This document shows positions 12,008 through 22,906 of a stretch of DNA of 64,000 bases, piece by piece. Each line of letters opens with the position of its first letter. Within the stretch, counting starts at the first letter, position 1. The DNA is from Rhodocollybia butyracea (Eukaryota; Basidiomycota; Agaricomycetes; Agaricales; Omphalotaceae), in the NCBI GenBank assembly GCA_015501585.1, contig JADNRY010000017.1, positions 186,001-250,000 of the forward strand. Reading direction: 5' to 3'. A program made the position numbers and the translations under genes. A model generated the notes under the pieces. The model was given only the letters and a program-made list of their open reading frames with translations, had not been told where the DNA came from and did no database searches.

Positions 12008-13294
12008 ATGTCGCGCAACGGAAAGAAAGAGAAAAACTTCGCAACACATATACTCGCGGGTGGGGCAGGAGGGGCTATGGAGGCAGTGGGTTCTTGTCCT
12101 TTTCACTGGGGGTAATTTCCAGCGCAGTCAAGGTCGGCTGGCATCAACGCAATAGGCGAGTGTCGAGCAATCTTCTGTGCGTTGATGACAGTGGACTTGA
12201 CTACGCTGGCCCATGCCCCCTCATCTCCATCTTGTCTGACTGCTTGGTAGCTAACATGTCAACCTTTGGATACTATCAAAGTGCGGATGCAGCTATCCAA
12301 GTCTGGGCTAGCTCCTGGGGTGTGTGTCCTTTTCTTCTCTTAAACATATTCACTCAAAATCACCCATCGGGCAGACAAAAGCTCGCGGATTTTTTGCCAC
12401 CGGTGCCTACATCGTCCGTCGAGAAACACCTCTCGCCCTTTACAAAGGTCTTGGAGCTGTCCTCTCCGGAATAGTTCCTAAGATGTCTATCCGTTTCGCC
12501 AGTTTCGAAGCGTATAAATCTGCTCTCGCTGATAAAGAAACTGGTAAGACCAGCATGGGCAACATCTTTATCGCTGGACTTGGAGCTGGGACGACAGAAG
12601 CAGTAGCCGTTGTGACGCCTATGGAAGTAGTGAAAATCCGGCTTCAAGCCCAGCAGCACTCCCTAGCAGACCCACTAGAAGCACCGAAATATAGAAATGC
12701 TGCCCATGCGGTGTATACCATTGTCAAGGAAGAAGGGTTCTCTACGCTGTACAGAGGCGTTTCTTTGACTGCTCTGAGGCAAGCGACGAATCAAGGTGTG
12801 TTGATTTTGTATTTGACGCGTGGAAAACCGATTTATCGATTTATCTATTCATCTCAGGCGCCAACTTTACCGTATATCAAGAAGCCAAAAAATTCGCTCA
12901 GAAAATGCAACCCGGCGTGATTGAACTTCCATCGTATCAGACCATGCTGATTGGTTTAATATCGGGCGCTGCGGGACCTCTTACCAACGCGCCAATTGAT
13001 ACTATTAAGACCCGTATGTTCGTCCACTCATAGCTGCGTAAGTCCGCTCATTACGTGTCACTAGGTCTGCAGAAGGCTACCGCCGCTCCGGGAACTTCGG
13101 CTCTTTCTCGTATCCTGGCCATTGCAGGAGACATGTGGAAACAGGAAGGTGTAAAGTCATTCTACAAAGGTTTGACGCCTCGTATACTGCGTGTTGCACC
13201 GGGGCAGTCTGTCGTGTTTGCCGTATACGAGAGAGTCAGCGGAATTATTGAGAGAATGAAACCAAGTACCGAAAACGACGCGTATTCCGAGTAG
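12008..13294 (+). CDS. SFC1: mitochondrial succinate-fumarate carrier
   Basis: This mitochondrial carrier family protein is of the Acr1/Sfc1 type. It exchanges cytosolic succinate for mitochondrial fumarate during growth on C2 compounds or fatty acids and links the glyoxylate cycle to gluconeogenesis. Three tandem carrier repeats are seen: FATHILAGGAGGAMEA then CQPLDTIKVRMQLSKSG; FIAGLGAGTTEAVAVV then TPMEVVKIRLQAQQHS; and GLISGAAGPLTNAP then IDTIKTRLQKATAAPG. All three PxD/ExxK/R signatures are present, and the second (PMEVVKIRLQAQ) is diagnostic for this subfamily. The C-terminus ends NDAYSE. At least four introns interrupt the gene, including a long one or several in 12085-12255. The start at 12008 follows a pyrimidine-rich leader. 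Confidence 0.92.
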
Positions 13295-13461
13295 ACTAAT
13301 GGACTGTAGCATGGGCACTTTAATGTTACTGTATGTATAATCTCCACATCACTCGCGTCCGCACCGCGAAGACGACAGCCACGTGCGCGTATATCTGAAT
13401 TTCCAATGCATTTGCACTGTCTTTAACTTCTCTTTATCTGTCTTTGTCTTTATTTTTCGCT

Positions 13462-14410
13462 ATGGACTCAAATGAAGCATCTGTTGCCACAAAAGCCACC
13501 ACAACGAAACGACGACATCTGCCTGCAGATGGTCAGCTAGTGCTACAAAGTAACTATCATCTAATTAATCCATCATTTAACACTGGCTCATTTTGGTCCA
13601 GAAGTCCTGGATAAAGGCGTCACCCATCCTCTCAAACCTCAGCGATTAGAACTACTTAACCAAATCCATGTAACCGAAGCAGCTGTCGTATATAATTCAT
13701 TCATTTGACGCCGGCCTTTTGTAGGATTTGGGGCATACTTGGTACACCGAAGAGAGCGTGAATCATTGGTTCATCCATCGCCGAAGTGAGCATTAAATCG
13801 ATGGAATTCGTTCGGACTTTGACACCGTTTTCCAGGAAAAATGAAGCAGAGTCAGGCTCAAGCTCGATCGGCAGCAACAAGCGTAGACACGTCTATGGAT
13901 GCCCACCATCTGATAAACATTTTGTCTAGTGCAACGCCGAATCCCTCTTGGAAGCTTATTGAGACGTGGGCAAAGTTGACACACTCGACTCCAGATGATG
14001 TTCAGAGATGGGTGAAGGATAACAATCCGGTAGTTGACCAAAGTTCTGTTAATAACCTGGCGTCTGGGTCTGGACGAAGAAGTTCCATTGTTGCAGAAGA
14101 CGCCGAGTCGGACGAAGAACCGCTGATGAAAAGAGTTGTCTCCGGTTCTGCTGCTAATCCAGCTCCTGCAAATGTTCCCGCCAGTTACTCTCCTTCACCA
14201 CCTATACCACAAATTTCCCCCGAAGATCAGCTTCTTTCCGCTATTCATGCAGGCCTATCGTCTTCACCGAGTGATCCACCGCTCCCTAGATCTTCTTCGC
14301 AGTTTAATACACTCTTTGCACCGTACGAAACAATGATGGACGATTTTGTGAATGACGTGAAAACGGGCAGTATTTCAGATAGAGGATGGAATATGTTTGT
14401 CTTGACATGA
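13462..14410 (+). CDS. atypical homeodomain-like protein, paralog 1
   Basis: This is the first member of a three-gene family in this window. After a basic N-terminus (MDSNEASVATKATTTKRRHL), exons joined at GTAACT, GTAACC and GTGAGC donors give THPLKPQRLELLNQIH, then DLGHTWYTEESVNHWF and IHRR. This resembles a divergent homeodomain helix-turn-helix ending in a WF..RR recognition helix. A second helical module, NPSWKLIETWAKLTHSTP then DDVQRWVKDN, follows. The C-terminal half is acidic and Ser/Pro-rich, and carries the family motif QFNTLFAPYETMM near the end. DNA binding is inferred from the motif shape only; no function can be named. The next paralog starts 76 bp downstream on the same strand. 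Confidence 0.7.
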
Positions 14411-14486
14411 TGGTGTACGTGATTGTTGTCTATGGTATTTGTATCATAATTCCGCCTTTAATAAAACTTCGTTGTAACCTTGATTC

Positions 14487-15448
14487 ATGCCGCCCAAAAT
14501 ACTGCCTCCCGAAGGCATCCAGGTACTTAGAGGTGACCAGATTCATTGTGATCTCAAGAACAAGTGCTCATGGTACTGTAGATTCCTTGGATTCAGGCAA
14601 CATCAACCTTTCAAAATCTCAACGAGCAGACCTTCTCCAGAAGATTCATGTGCGTAGGCAGGTGTTTCTCCGCTGGATTCTGACACATTTACTGGAGGAA
14701 TAGGACATGGGACATACTTGGTACACAGAAGATGCTCTTAATGACTGGTTTCATTCCGCTCGAAAAACAAGAGGTGAGGTACATGTTGATTTACCCGTGC
14801 TTCTCATCTGAAGGGGTCAAAGAGTCAGATATCACTATTGAAAAGTCAACGGGCTCTCCCGATCTCTCACGGACTAAGCCTGTCATAAAACTTGGTCGCG
14901 GCAGACCGAAGAACGAGAGACTGAGTCAATACCCATCCATCAGACTTGTTCACCTTTCGAATCTCCAAGTCCTTGCGAGTGCATCTCCAAACCCTTCGCA
15001 AGAAGTTATCAAAATATGGGCGGATTTGACCGGTTCGGATCCAATTGACGTGGCAAACTGGGTTAGGAACTATCATCCATCGCAAGAGGAGACTGATTAT
15101 CGAGCTACCACTGATCAAGACTTTCTTGACGTGGAGGACGTGGAGGAGGAGGTGAGCGAGGAGGAGGAGGAGGAGAAAGAGGAGCCACTGTCACAAAAAT
15201 CGGCCTCTCAGATTAATCCAGCACCGTACAGAAATCTCGCTCATTACCCCCCTCCTTCCCCACAACCCGTCGATTCCGGAGTTCAGCTATCACCTCAGGA
15301 GAATCTCCTTCTAGCTATCAGTAAAAGTCTAAGTTTATCTTCTGAAGAACCGCCGTTGCCCAGGTCGTCTTTGCAGTTTAATGATCTGTTTGCACCATAC
15401 GAGACGATGATGAAGTATCTTATTGAAAACCAAGACTGGCAATCTTGA
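14487..15448 (+). CDS. atypical homeodomain-like protein, paralog 2
   Basis: This is a tandem paralog of the preceding gene with the same exon plan. It begins MPPKILPPEGIQVLR; after introns it continues with SGNINLSKSQRADLLQKIH, DMGHTWYTEDALNDWFHSAR and KTR, then LGRGRPKNE, an AT-hook-like basic element. The second module reads NPSQEVIKIWADLTGSDP then IDVANWVRNYHP. A long acidic run of glutamates (15135-15185) is followed by a proline-rich stretch and the shared C-terminal motif LPRSSLQFNDLFAPYETMM. It matches paralog 3 at 44.6-45.5 kb more closely in the second module (YPSIRLVHLSNLQVL against YPSIRVAHLSNLEIL) than it matches paralog 1. A transcription-factor-like role is inferred. Confidence 0.7.
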
Positions 15449-16442
15449 TAGGGGACTTTTTCTGCGAATGGATGGAGAAGTGAAAGGGAGTATGGAAGAG
15501 ACTACATATGTACAACACTGACAGAATGGTTAGTCACTCTGAGGGGCTGAAATTGGATATTAGAGTTTCCTGTAATCCGATTTTTGAGTATATGTTTAAC
15601 GCGATCTGACGCGATCGCGACAAACTTGATGGCATGATCGTAATGATACAATGGTGCCTTATTTTCCAGAGTGCTACTTACGACTCATTGCGGACCTCGG
15701 ACTCAACGGAATCTGGGTTATGGCACGGACAATACCTGGGCACCAGATAATCGACTGTTCAATAGTAAGTCAACAAGATCGTATATGGACAGCGATTGTA
15801 CTTATAGGTTTGAACATAGCTGATGTTTGTACGGATCATATTAATTTCAAAACCAAATTCGATGGATAGTAACTATACTTAGCGGGAATATACAGAGGCA
15901 ATCGAGAGAGAATAGAAGTTACTTAGTGCTAACTATCCCCCAGTACACCGCGATAACCACAAAGTTGAACGAGACTTTTGGCTTGAAGAAGGCGTGGTCA
16001 GTCCCATATTTCCACTTGGACGTTATGCTGATTCACCGAAAAAAGAGTACAACAATTTAAGTATGTAAAAACAAGAGAACAAGTTTGAAACAGCCTGCTG
16101 AACAAATTTTTGTCCAATTCTTTTCTCATTTTTTAAGAATTTGCCAGACAACTGTGACAGTGTTGACAGCCAAAAGTAAACATCAGATAGGCAACTACCA
16201 AACGGCGAAACCAAATCAACGTGATAGATGAGAGAGAAGAGACTTAAGAACTAGGCTAGGACAACCCTATATTCGATCAATCAGCATGATATTTTCCATG
16301 AGAGACAACAAACGAACTCAAGGATCCAGGTGTCAGCGGGTGTAGCCCCGGAGTCACTTGGCATTGCGAAACCGCCAATGGCGCCAACTTCTATTGTACA
16401 GGTCTCGCTGAGGTCTTCGCCAAGCGACTCCTAACATATGCA
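15449..16442. other. intergenic stretch without recognised gene
   Basis: About 990 bp, AT-rich. A weak match (GCTGATGTTTGTACGGATCAT at about 15819) recurs near 18310 as ACTGATGTTTGTACGAATCAT, suggesting an old duplicated fragment. No coding segment can be supported. Confidence 0.35.
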
Positions 16443-17113
16443 TTATGTCTTGGACAAAGGAGCATTGAGATCGAAAGACACGCACCAAGCCGGAGAAGCA
16501 GTACTCCAAAATGGAGTTACTTTTGTTGATCCATGCCCATTCACATGTTTGAAAGGTGAGGATTTCGGCGAACCCAGGGCTTACCTCAAAAAATTCACCG
16601 AGCTCTAAACAATCAAATTTAGGAAACATGAACAGAAGCCGGGTAAGATAGACAATTACCCCCTGAAGCTATAAGAAGGCTTGCGAGCTCTTCACAGTCA
16701 GCTGTAGCCGGCCCTGTGAGACCTGCCTCTGTCACACATCCCAATGTTGCAGGTACTAGAATGGACCTTGCTCGTTAGTCCTCGGTATCACATAGCCACC
16801 GGGATTGAGCATACCAGGAAGGCAGGAATTGAGAACCTGTCTCTTCTCGAGAGAGCGAGACGCTATTAGGGCATCGGCGGAGCAAGCCACTTTCGAAAAT
16901 TGGATTGTCTTTCCAGAGACAGTGACATTGTGGCTTTCGATAAGCACCCTGTCGATGACCTGGCACGCGGATGGCATAGTTTGGGCTGTAATTTTGAGGG
17001 GTAAGCAGCCGTCAGAACCAGCTAGGTAGAAAATGCGAACCTGATTGTTTAACTGAGGACACCGCGAGAGATGCAAGGGAGAGCAAAGCAACAAATGAAA
17101 TAATCAGTTTCAT
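16443..17113 (-). CDS. small secreted cysteine-containing protein, hypothetical
   Basis: A start at 17113 gives a clear signal peptide (MKLIISFVALLSLASLAVSS). Downstream frames read as a fungal small secreted protein: GSDGCLPLKITAQTMPSAC, KTIQFSKVACSADALI, SCLPGMLNPGGYVIPRT, CVTEAGLTGPATADCEELA and a final exon ending near 16443. Introns of about 40-60 nt are needed; the join after the signal peptide could not be made in a consistent phase, so the exact model is uncertain or the gene is damaged. No family was recognised. Cysteines are spread through the mature part. Secretion is inferred from the signal sequence. Confidence 0.4.
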
Positions 17114-18477
17114 GACTGGAGGATTCTTCTTGGTTGACTGGAATGAGTGGGTCTTTTATAGGAAATAAAGATAGTGTACCATTTCGAGCACTTCGTGAAC
17201 ACTCATTGATTTTGTGACTATCTTTGATTTGAAAAAATTCCGAAATTCGAAAAAAAAAAAAAGATATTGTGTAGGAAGTGCCCGATATAGTGTGGATCGT
17301 ACATCATGTTGCCAGTGGTACCTTGTATCTGGATTTGTGGAAGGTACTTGACAGGAGCAATGAGAGGCGTGAGTTCGACAAGCGTCGAGGGGTGTAAATC
17401 GGAGGTGCATTGGCTAATTAAGTTGTCCAACTGTTGAGGGGTTTAACGTTCAACTATCAGGTCAGGAACATTGGCGACTCATCGATTAGGACCCTTCCAT
17501 CCTCCGAGTCTCGCCGCCGGACATGCCACCTGGGAAAAAGTTTAGACTCCGACGTTATTTCATTGAAAACGCCTGGCAATAGGCACCGTTAAAGCCTTTA
17601 TGCTTCATGATGCCGCCGGTACTACTTGAATAATAGATAGAGGATAGTGCAAGGATAGTGGGTCATGCAGCCAAACCAAAAGTTGGCCCTGGTCCCTGGT
17701 CCTGACTGACTCCGAACACCCCGACATTAGGGCTCAGAACAGCTCAGGACCCATTACATGCGTGGGTCCAGGCGGCCAAGAACAAGTCGAGACCAGGAAT
17801 GTGAGCGAAATCGGAACGAGCCGTTTTCGGCCCGGAGCCGTAATCGTTCGATAGCCAGCCAATTAAAAACCTGTTTACCACTTTACTTCTCTCTTCACAA
17901 TCACTGCCAATCAGGTGTTTGTACGTCTGTCAAAATGTACACGAAGGCCCAAGCTGAAAATATGTGTAGTGGCATTTTTCAGTCGGATCTACTGACCTCT
18001 AAGATAGACAGTCCCGTTCTCATTCCTGCCTAAAAAAATAATCTCTCTCTCAGCCCAGGTAGCCACTTTTGTTTACAATGCTCATTCAACTCGGCATCCT
18101 CTCCCCGTTTCCCGTTTTCTTTGCCTCCTTTAGGTTCATCATAGCTTCGATAGATACTACACGCATCATTCTCCGAGCACTTTGATTGAGTGAATCAGTG
18201 TTCCCTAGTGAGGGATGGAGGTAAGTCCAGCAGGTTGGGGGCATACACATTGAGCGCAGTGGTGGGATCAATCTGGTGGAATCGGCAACTGCGATTGTAG
18301 TTCAACACAACTGATGTTTGTACGAATCATGCGAATCCCAAAGTCAAAATCGAAACTATTATACACTTCAAGATTGGAGAAAAGTAAGATGTAAATCAGG
18401 ATGAAAGGTGAAATTTCAATCGCCCGGGCGCGACTTGACCCACTAACACAAAGCAAGCATTAAGCCCTGATGCTGGC
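17114..18477. other. intergenic stretch without recognised gene
   Basis: About 1.36 kb. It contains a poly-A tract (17249-17262), a GGTCCCTGGTCCTG direct repeat near 17690 and a possible short peptide frame starting MYTKAQAENM at 17935 that stops after 32 codons. No homology was recognised; it may hold decayed sequence. Confidence 0.35.
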
Positions 18478-20865
18478 CTAGCGAGGAATATAAGGTTGCA
18501 GCGGATCGAGACCATACATGTTGAGCGCTGGCCGAAGACATGGATCGGCATTTTTTAGCTGGCAGGCAAAAGATTGCAGCCTATTCAGCTTAGTCCGATG
18601 GCATTTTCTTACACCTCTCTCTTTTGCATGGCCCTCCATTTCATGGAACACAACGCCACAGGAATATCGATCGGCGAGAATAGGTTTGAAAGGTGTTTCA
18701 TTCCATACTTCTAATAGGAAATAGATTAGTGTTAATATGAGGAGCGTAAAGAATGTACGAACCAGGCGCCATCCAGCAGAAGGTACCTCGACGACCTAGT
18801 CTCTTCCGGATTCTTTATCCAGACAGCCGAGTTGAAATCAATGATCTGAAGAACAAAGGTCTTGGGATGGTAGACTAAATTGTGAGGTTTGATATCCATA
18901 TGGGCGACACCTGAATCATGCAGGAACTGGAGACGATTAGCCAAGTCATTGCTCATGTCCAAAAATTTGCCGCTCATCTTGGAGTCGAGCTTGAACGAGC
19001 GATTCACTTCGAACACAATACTCAGGGGGACTAGCTCAGGTAAGACAACAAGATCCCAGTCAACAGCGTTGAAGACCTCCTCAGGCTGTATAATGTTGGG
19101 ATGTTCCACCCGCTTTTTGTAAAATCTTCGCTCACGTTGTGTCCGAACAATTTTGACGACAAACTTGCGGGATTTCTTCATCCGAGGGCATCTTCGAGTG
19201 TTTGAGGACGCCTGCACCCCCACCAGATTTCTGTTTTGAGGCGGACCGAGTCAATGGTCCTCCGGCTCTGGATCCACTAGCACCTTTTTTACTACCAGCT
19301 CTCCCACCCCCGGGGCCTCCTCCGCTGTCACTGGGGCCTCCCCCGCTGCCAGTTCTCGTACCATGTCTGCCGCTACCATCTCCATAACCACCCCTGGGCT
19401 CTCCTCCACCACCTCTGGGGCGTCCTCCACCATCACCATTGGCACTTCTTTTTTTACCACCTTTTTTTGTTGCGTTGGGATCATTGTAATCGTCCTCGTC
19501 ATTCTTCTCCTCGTCCTCATCCTTGTCATCCTCATCTGGGGGGGTGAAGAATTGGAGACAAATGCCCGCTATCATCTGGGTTCCCAGTAGTGATGGTGAG
19601 GGCTCTTGGTATGATTTCCCTGAAAGAGAAGATTTGGGGCCTCAAAATGCTATAAAGGTCCTGAATTGGCTCTCTGTCAACGATGTTGAATATGGTGGTA
19701 AAGAGCTTCAGTCTCGACGTGCGAGCATTGATGTTGTATGACTCCGAGGGTTGGACAAATTGAATCTGTAAAAAAAAATATTAAACGTCGAAAAGCAGGG
19801 TGAATCACTTATGATCATACCTTACCATCGTCATGCTCATACATGTACGACAGCTTAACCGAGCCACGCATGTATACAAAGAGGAGTGGAAGGATGAAGC
19901 GATATTGGCACACCCAGGAAATCCATCTGACCAGTGATGCCCCATATAGAAGCATCCTATGATAGCCATTTGTCTTTGACTGTGACTCAACCTCAACCAA
20001 AAGGTACGGCTCAAGCCCTCTGAATAGGGATGCATCAGGCTTGAGTGAGTACCAGGTCACAGAGTCAGTTATGATGATTGGAATACCGAGTCCACGAGGT
20101 AAATGCTGGGCAGTACTGTGGGAGTAGATAAATCATTAACTTTCATGATGCTCCAACTACGACTTACAGTTCGGGTTGCTGGTTTCCTTGATGGTTCCGC
20201 GTGGCCACATCCAAGTTGAAGCTAAATTTCAACAAATCTAAAATTTGCGTTTCGGTCCACGATGTTGAAGCTGAGGGGTTGAGCGTCGATATATAGCTAG
20301 CGCTCTCTGATGAGCGGGACATCGGAGTTTGGCCAGTCGAAGTGATTATAGGCTTATCGTCGTTGCAGACAAAGCGGTCATAGATTGACTCGGTCAGCAT
20401 AACATCACCGAAACCTGCAACATGGTCCCGAAGGAAGTGGAACCCCTAAATTGTACATTAAACTTTGAAACTTGAAAGGACTCGCAAATGACGCACGCGA
20501 GTTGATAACTCTCTTCTTCTAGACATCTGATGTATGAAGGAGTAGACCCATTCAGGATGTACCGAAATTGTATCCATCGTGATGTTATTATGCACGCAAT
20601 CCGACCAATCTATGTCTTTGATTGATGTTGACCGTAGATGGATCCCCATATGTTTGAGCAGATCCTGCATGGCCAGTTGGCTTGATGAAGCCTTCGTAGC
20701 TTTAGCAAGTTGTGTTGGTGCTGGTAGTTGCGCTTGCGGCACACTCTTTAAAGTCGGAAGAGGTAAGACCGAAGGGTGAACAACGTCAAGGGCGACAAGG
20801 AATTCGCAGCTCTCAGCGGGTATCCTGTGAGAGGTATGCCATATCCGGTTCTCCTCCTCGAACAT
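18478..20865 (-). CDS. FunK1-like fungal protein kinase, frame apparently broken
   Basis: This resembles the large FunK1-type kinase family expanded in Agaricomycetes. N-terminal exons (EEENRIWHTSHRIPAESCEF, then WTETQILDLLKFSFNLD, then WYSLKPDASLFRGLEPYLLV) lead to a kinase C-lobe: HMDIKPHNLVYHP catalytic loop, IIDFNSAVW (DFN in place of DFG), GTFCWMAPEVW with an APE motif, and ILADRYSCGVVFHEM. The protein would end PLQPYIPR at 18478. An acidic plus Gly-rich low-complexity block (19200-19560) lies just upstream of FVVKIV, the ATP-binding lysine. The frame shifts by one between IKNPEETRSS and GTFCWMAPE at about 18785, and again near the Gly-rich block and at a C7 run (about 19545), with no usable introns seen. 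It may be a recent pseudogene or carry assembly errors. The true start may lie upstream of 20865. Confidence 0.62.
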
Positions 20866-21198
20866 GTCAAGGTCAATACGACGTTCGCTTTCCAGGTGCG
20901 CGCGCAGGTCAGGAAGTTGAGAAACATCGTAAAGATAAAAAAACAGGATGTCGAAAATTGTAAGATGGGACGACGAAACAAGCGTGGCTAGAAATTTGGC
21001 CCTGTAGGGAGCTCCAAGAGATCATGCTATGAAAGTCTAGGTCGACGTCTATTGAGCACCAGCTTCTACAAAGACGATCAGTGTTCCTAAGAGGAAAGAA
21101 GTGACAACGATGCTGTTGTTGCATTGAATGAAGGACTACTGAAAAATAAGAGGTTCTAAGGAAGGTAGAGGCAACGTTCTCACGCCACTACTTGAGTA
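20866..21198. other. upstream region of the FunK1-like gene
   Basis: About 330 bp. The kinase frame stays open upstream (YLYDVSQLPDLRAHLESER) to about 20940, so an additional 5' exon is likely. Nothing else was recognised before the transposable element. Confidence 0.35.
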
Positions 21199-21901
21199 CA
21201 GACGTTTCAAAAATTCTTGTCCCACGGGCCAAAAACGCCAAAATTAATCCGTAAAATACAAAAAACAAAAAAAATGTTTCCTGACTTAGTTCTACATGTT
21301 CTCGGCCTTATTTTTACTTCTAAATTATCTACTGTCGTTACTGAAGACAAAGATGATCCATTCATGGACAAACCGGGTAAAGAGACAGCTTTTTTCATGA
21401 TTTCTACACATCTGACTATGAATTAAAATTCAAGCTCGAGCTGCCCAGTTCATGATGAAATTGTAAACATTAGCAGTGAGGGTGAGTAACAATGAAGTGG
21501 AGACAGTGGATGAGATGAAAGTGGAGGAGGTACGGAAGAGCAGTGGTACAGAGTCCAAAGATCATTTTTTCGAGGCTCTATCTGTCGCCCCGAAGTCCCA
21601 GAGGATAAAAACCTTCGAAGATATCGTCGAGCAAATCTTCTGCCATCTTTGTTTCGTCAAAAAAAAACCATCTGGTTGGCCGAGCAATGAGTGCTTCATA
21701 TCTCATCACGCTGCGCCACGAGTTTCCTATTGAGCTCGAAGTCGTTGGGATTCATACAGAGTCACTAATGTGATAGTATACCATAGTGTAGCAGCAATGG
21801 AATACGACGAAAGAACCAGTAAACATTTTTTTGTTTTTTTGTATTTTACGAATTAATTTTGGCGTTTTTGGCCCGTGGGACAAGAATTTTTGAAACGTCT
21901 G
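21199..21901. mobile_element. 703-bp MITE with 80-bp terminal inverted repeats, Tc1/mariner-like
   Basis: The ends are inverted copies starting CAGACGTTTCAAAAATTCTT: left 21199-21278, right 21822-21901. They are identical except for one base (TTAATCCG against TTAATTCG) and a shift in an A-run. A TA dinucleotide flanks each side (21197-21198 and 21902-21903), as expected for the TA target duplication of Tc1/mariner-type transposons. The interior has no transposase: one 85-codon open frame (21476-21733) shows no DDE/D motifs. The element is therefore non-autonomous. The high similarity of the ends suggests recent movement. Confidence 0.85.
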
Positions 21902-21903
21902 TA

Positions 21904-22906
21904 CCACAATCTTGTACAATCGTGCAATAACGATCTACTCGCTATCAACATCGCTCCTTCTGTTATTGGGCCGCTGAACATGACCAACATGCATATAACT
22001 ACACATAGCGATCTCGTATTGCTCCAGGGAAGTTTTTGTATTGTTGCTACCAATGGACATGCCAGAGCATGCCAGGCGCTCAGAGTTGGGCCATATGCAT
22101 CTCAGACGGCCAGATCCTCAGTCGTTTTTCTAACCTTCCGGGGCATCCTCTTCTATATGCTAACCAGGACCGTGGATCTTTGAAGAGCAGGGCCTAGATC
22201 ATATACAATCCCATAAAGGTTGTAATCGGTACCTCCATTTTCCAGTACGACTGTTATGACTGTTATTTGACATTTTAGTGAACTTAGAGAACAGCGTCGC
22301 ACATTTGTTTTCCTTCCTTTCCCGCTCGCTTGCAATTCTGCGAACGACGATTGATAATACTCTGCTTCATTCCTTCTCCAGAGTAATCACGGAAGTGCCT
22401 CCCTCTACGGTAGTCTCGCAAGCCAGAATTCACGAGAGTAAAGAAAAATCATTCACTCAAACGGGAAAGCCTGTGGATTGGAATCCTATCAGCATCCCTT
22501 TCTTTGCTCCCAGAAAAGTCACCGAGGTTCTATCCTTGTCAATAGAAGCAGTCTGTTGGCAATAAGATGAGCATAGATCCATGAAAGTAGTGCTCCGGTG
22601 AGAATGATCATATAATGAATTTGGCTTGATACGAAACGGCCATGAATCTGAGTTTCTGACAGGCCACTGCTTGTGCTCTGTCCACCAACTTCGTTTACTG
22701 GTCTGTGGGTCCTCAGTAACCTATACACCGTCAAAGACTGAAGCGCATTTTCAATCCCTATTTATTTGGTCATCACTGGGCAAACTCATGGAGATATCCT
22801 AGTGAACACTGAAAAGCCAAAAAAAATCAAGTACGTGGGTTTATCATGCAACACAATACGAACGTACGGTAGAGATCACAAATATCTAATGTTTTTAATT
22901 TACGAG
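21904..22906. other. intergenic between MITE and SWR1 3' end
   Basis: About 1 kb. Several open frames of 60-95 codons occur on both strands, but none shows homology, consistent introns or codon bias. No gene is called. Confidence 0.35.

Noticed and set aside
13462..15448. Idea that the homeodomain-like pair is a mating-type A (HD1/HD2) locus
   Set aside because: HD1/HD2 pairs are divergent, differ in homeodomain type and sit near a mitochondrial intermediate peptidase gene; these two are tandem, mutually similar, and that neighbour is absent.
19200..19575. Glycine-rich frame as a separate RNA-binding gene
   Set aside because: No RRM or RGG pattern; the block lies between exons that belong to the FunK1-like kinase and is better seen as a low-complexity linker.
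21476..21733. Possible transposase inside the TA-flanked element
   Set aside because: Only 85 codons and no DDE/D or DNA-binding features; the element is non-autonomous.
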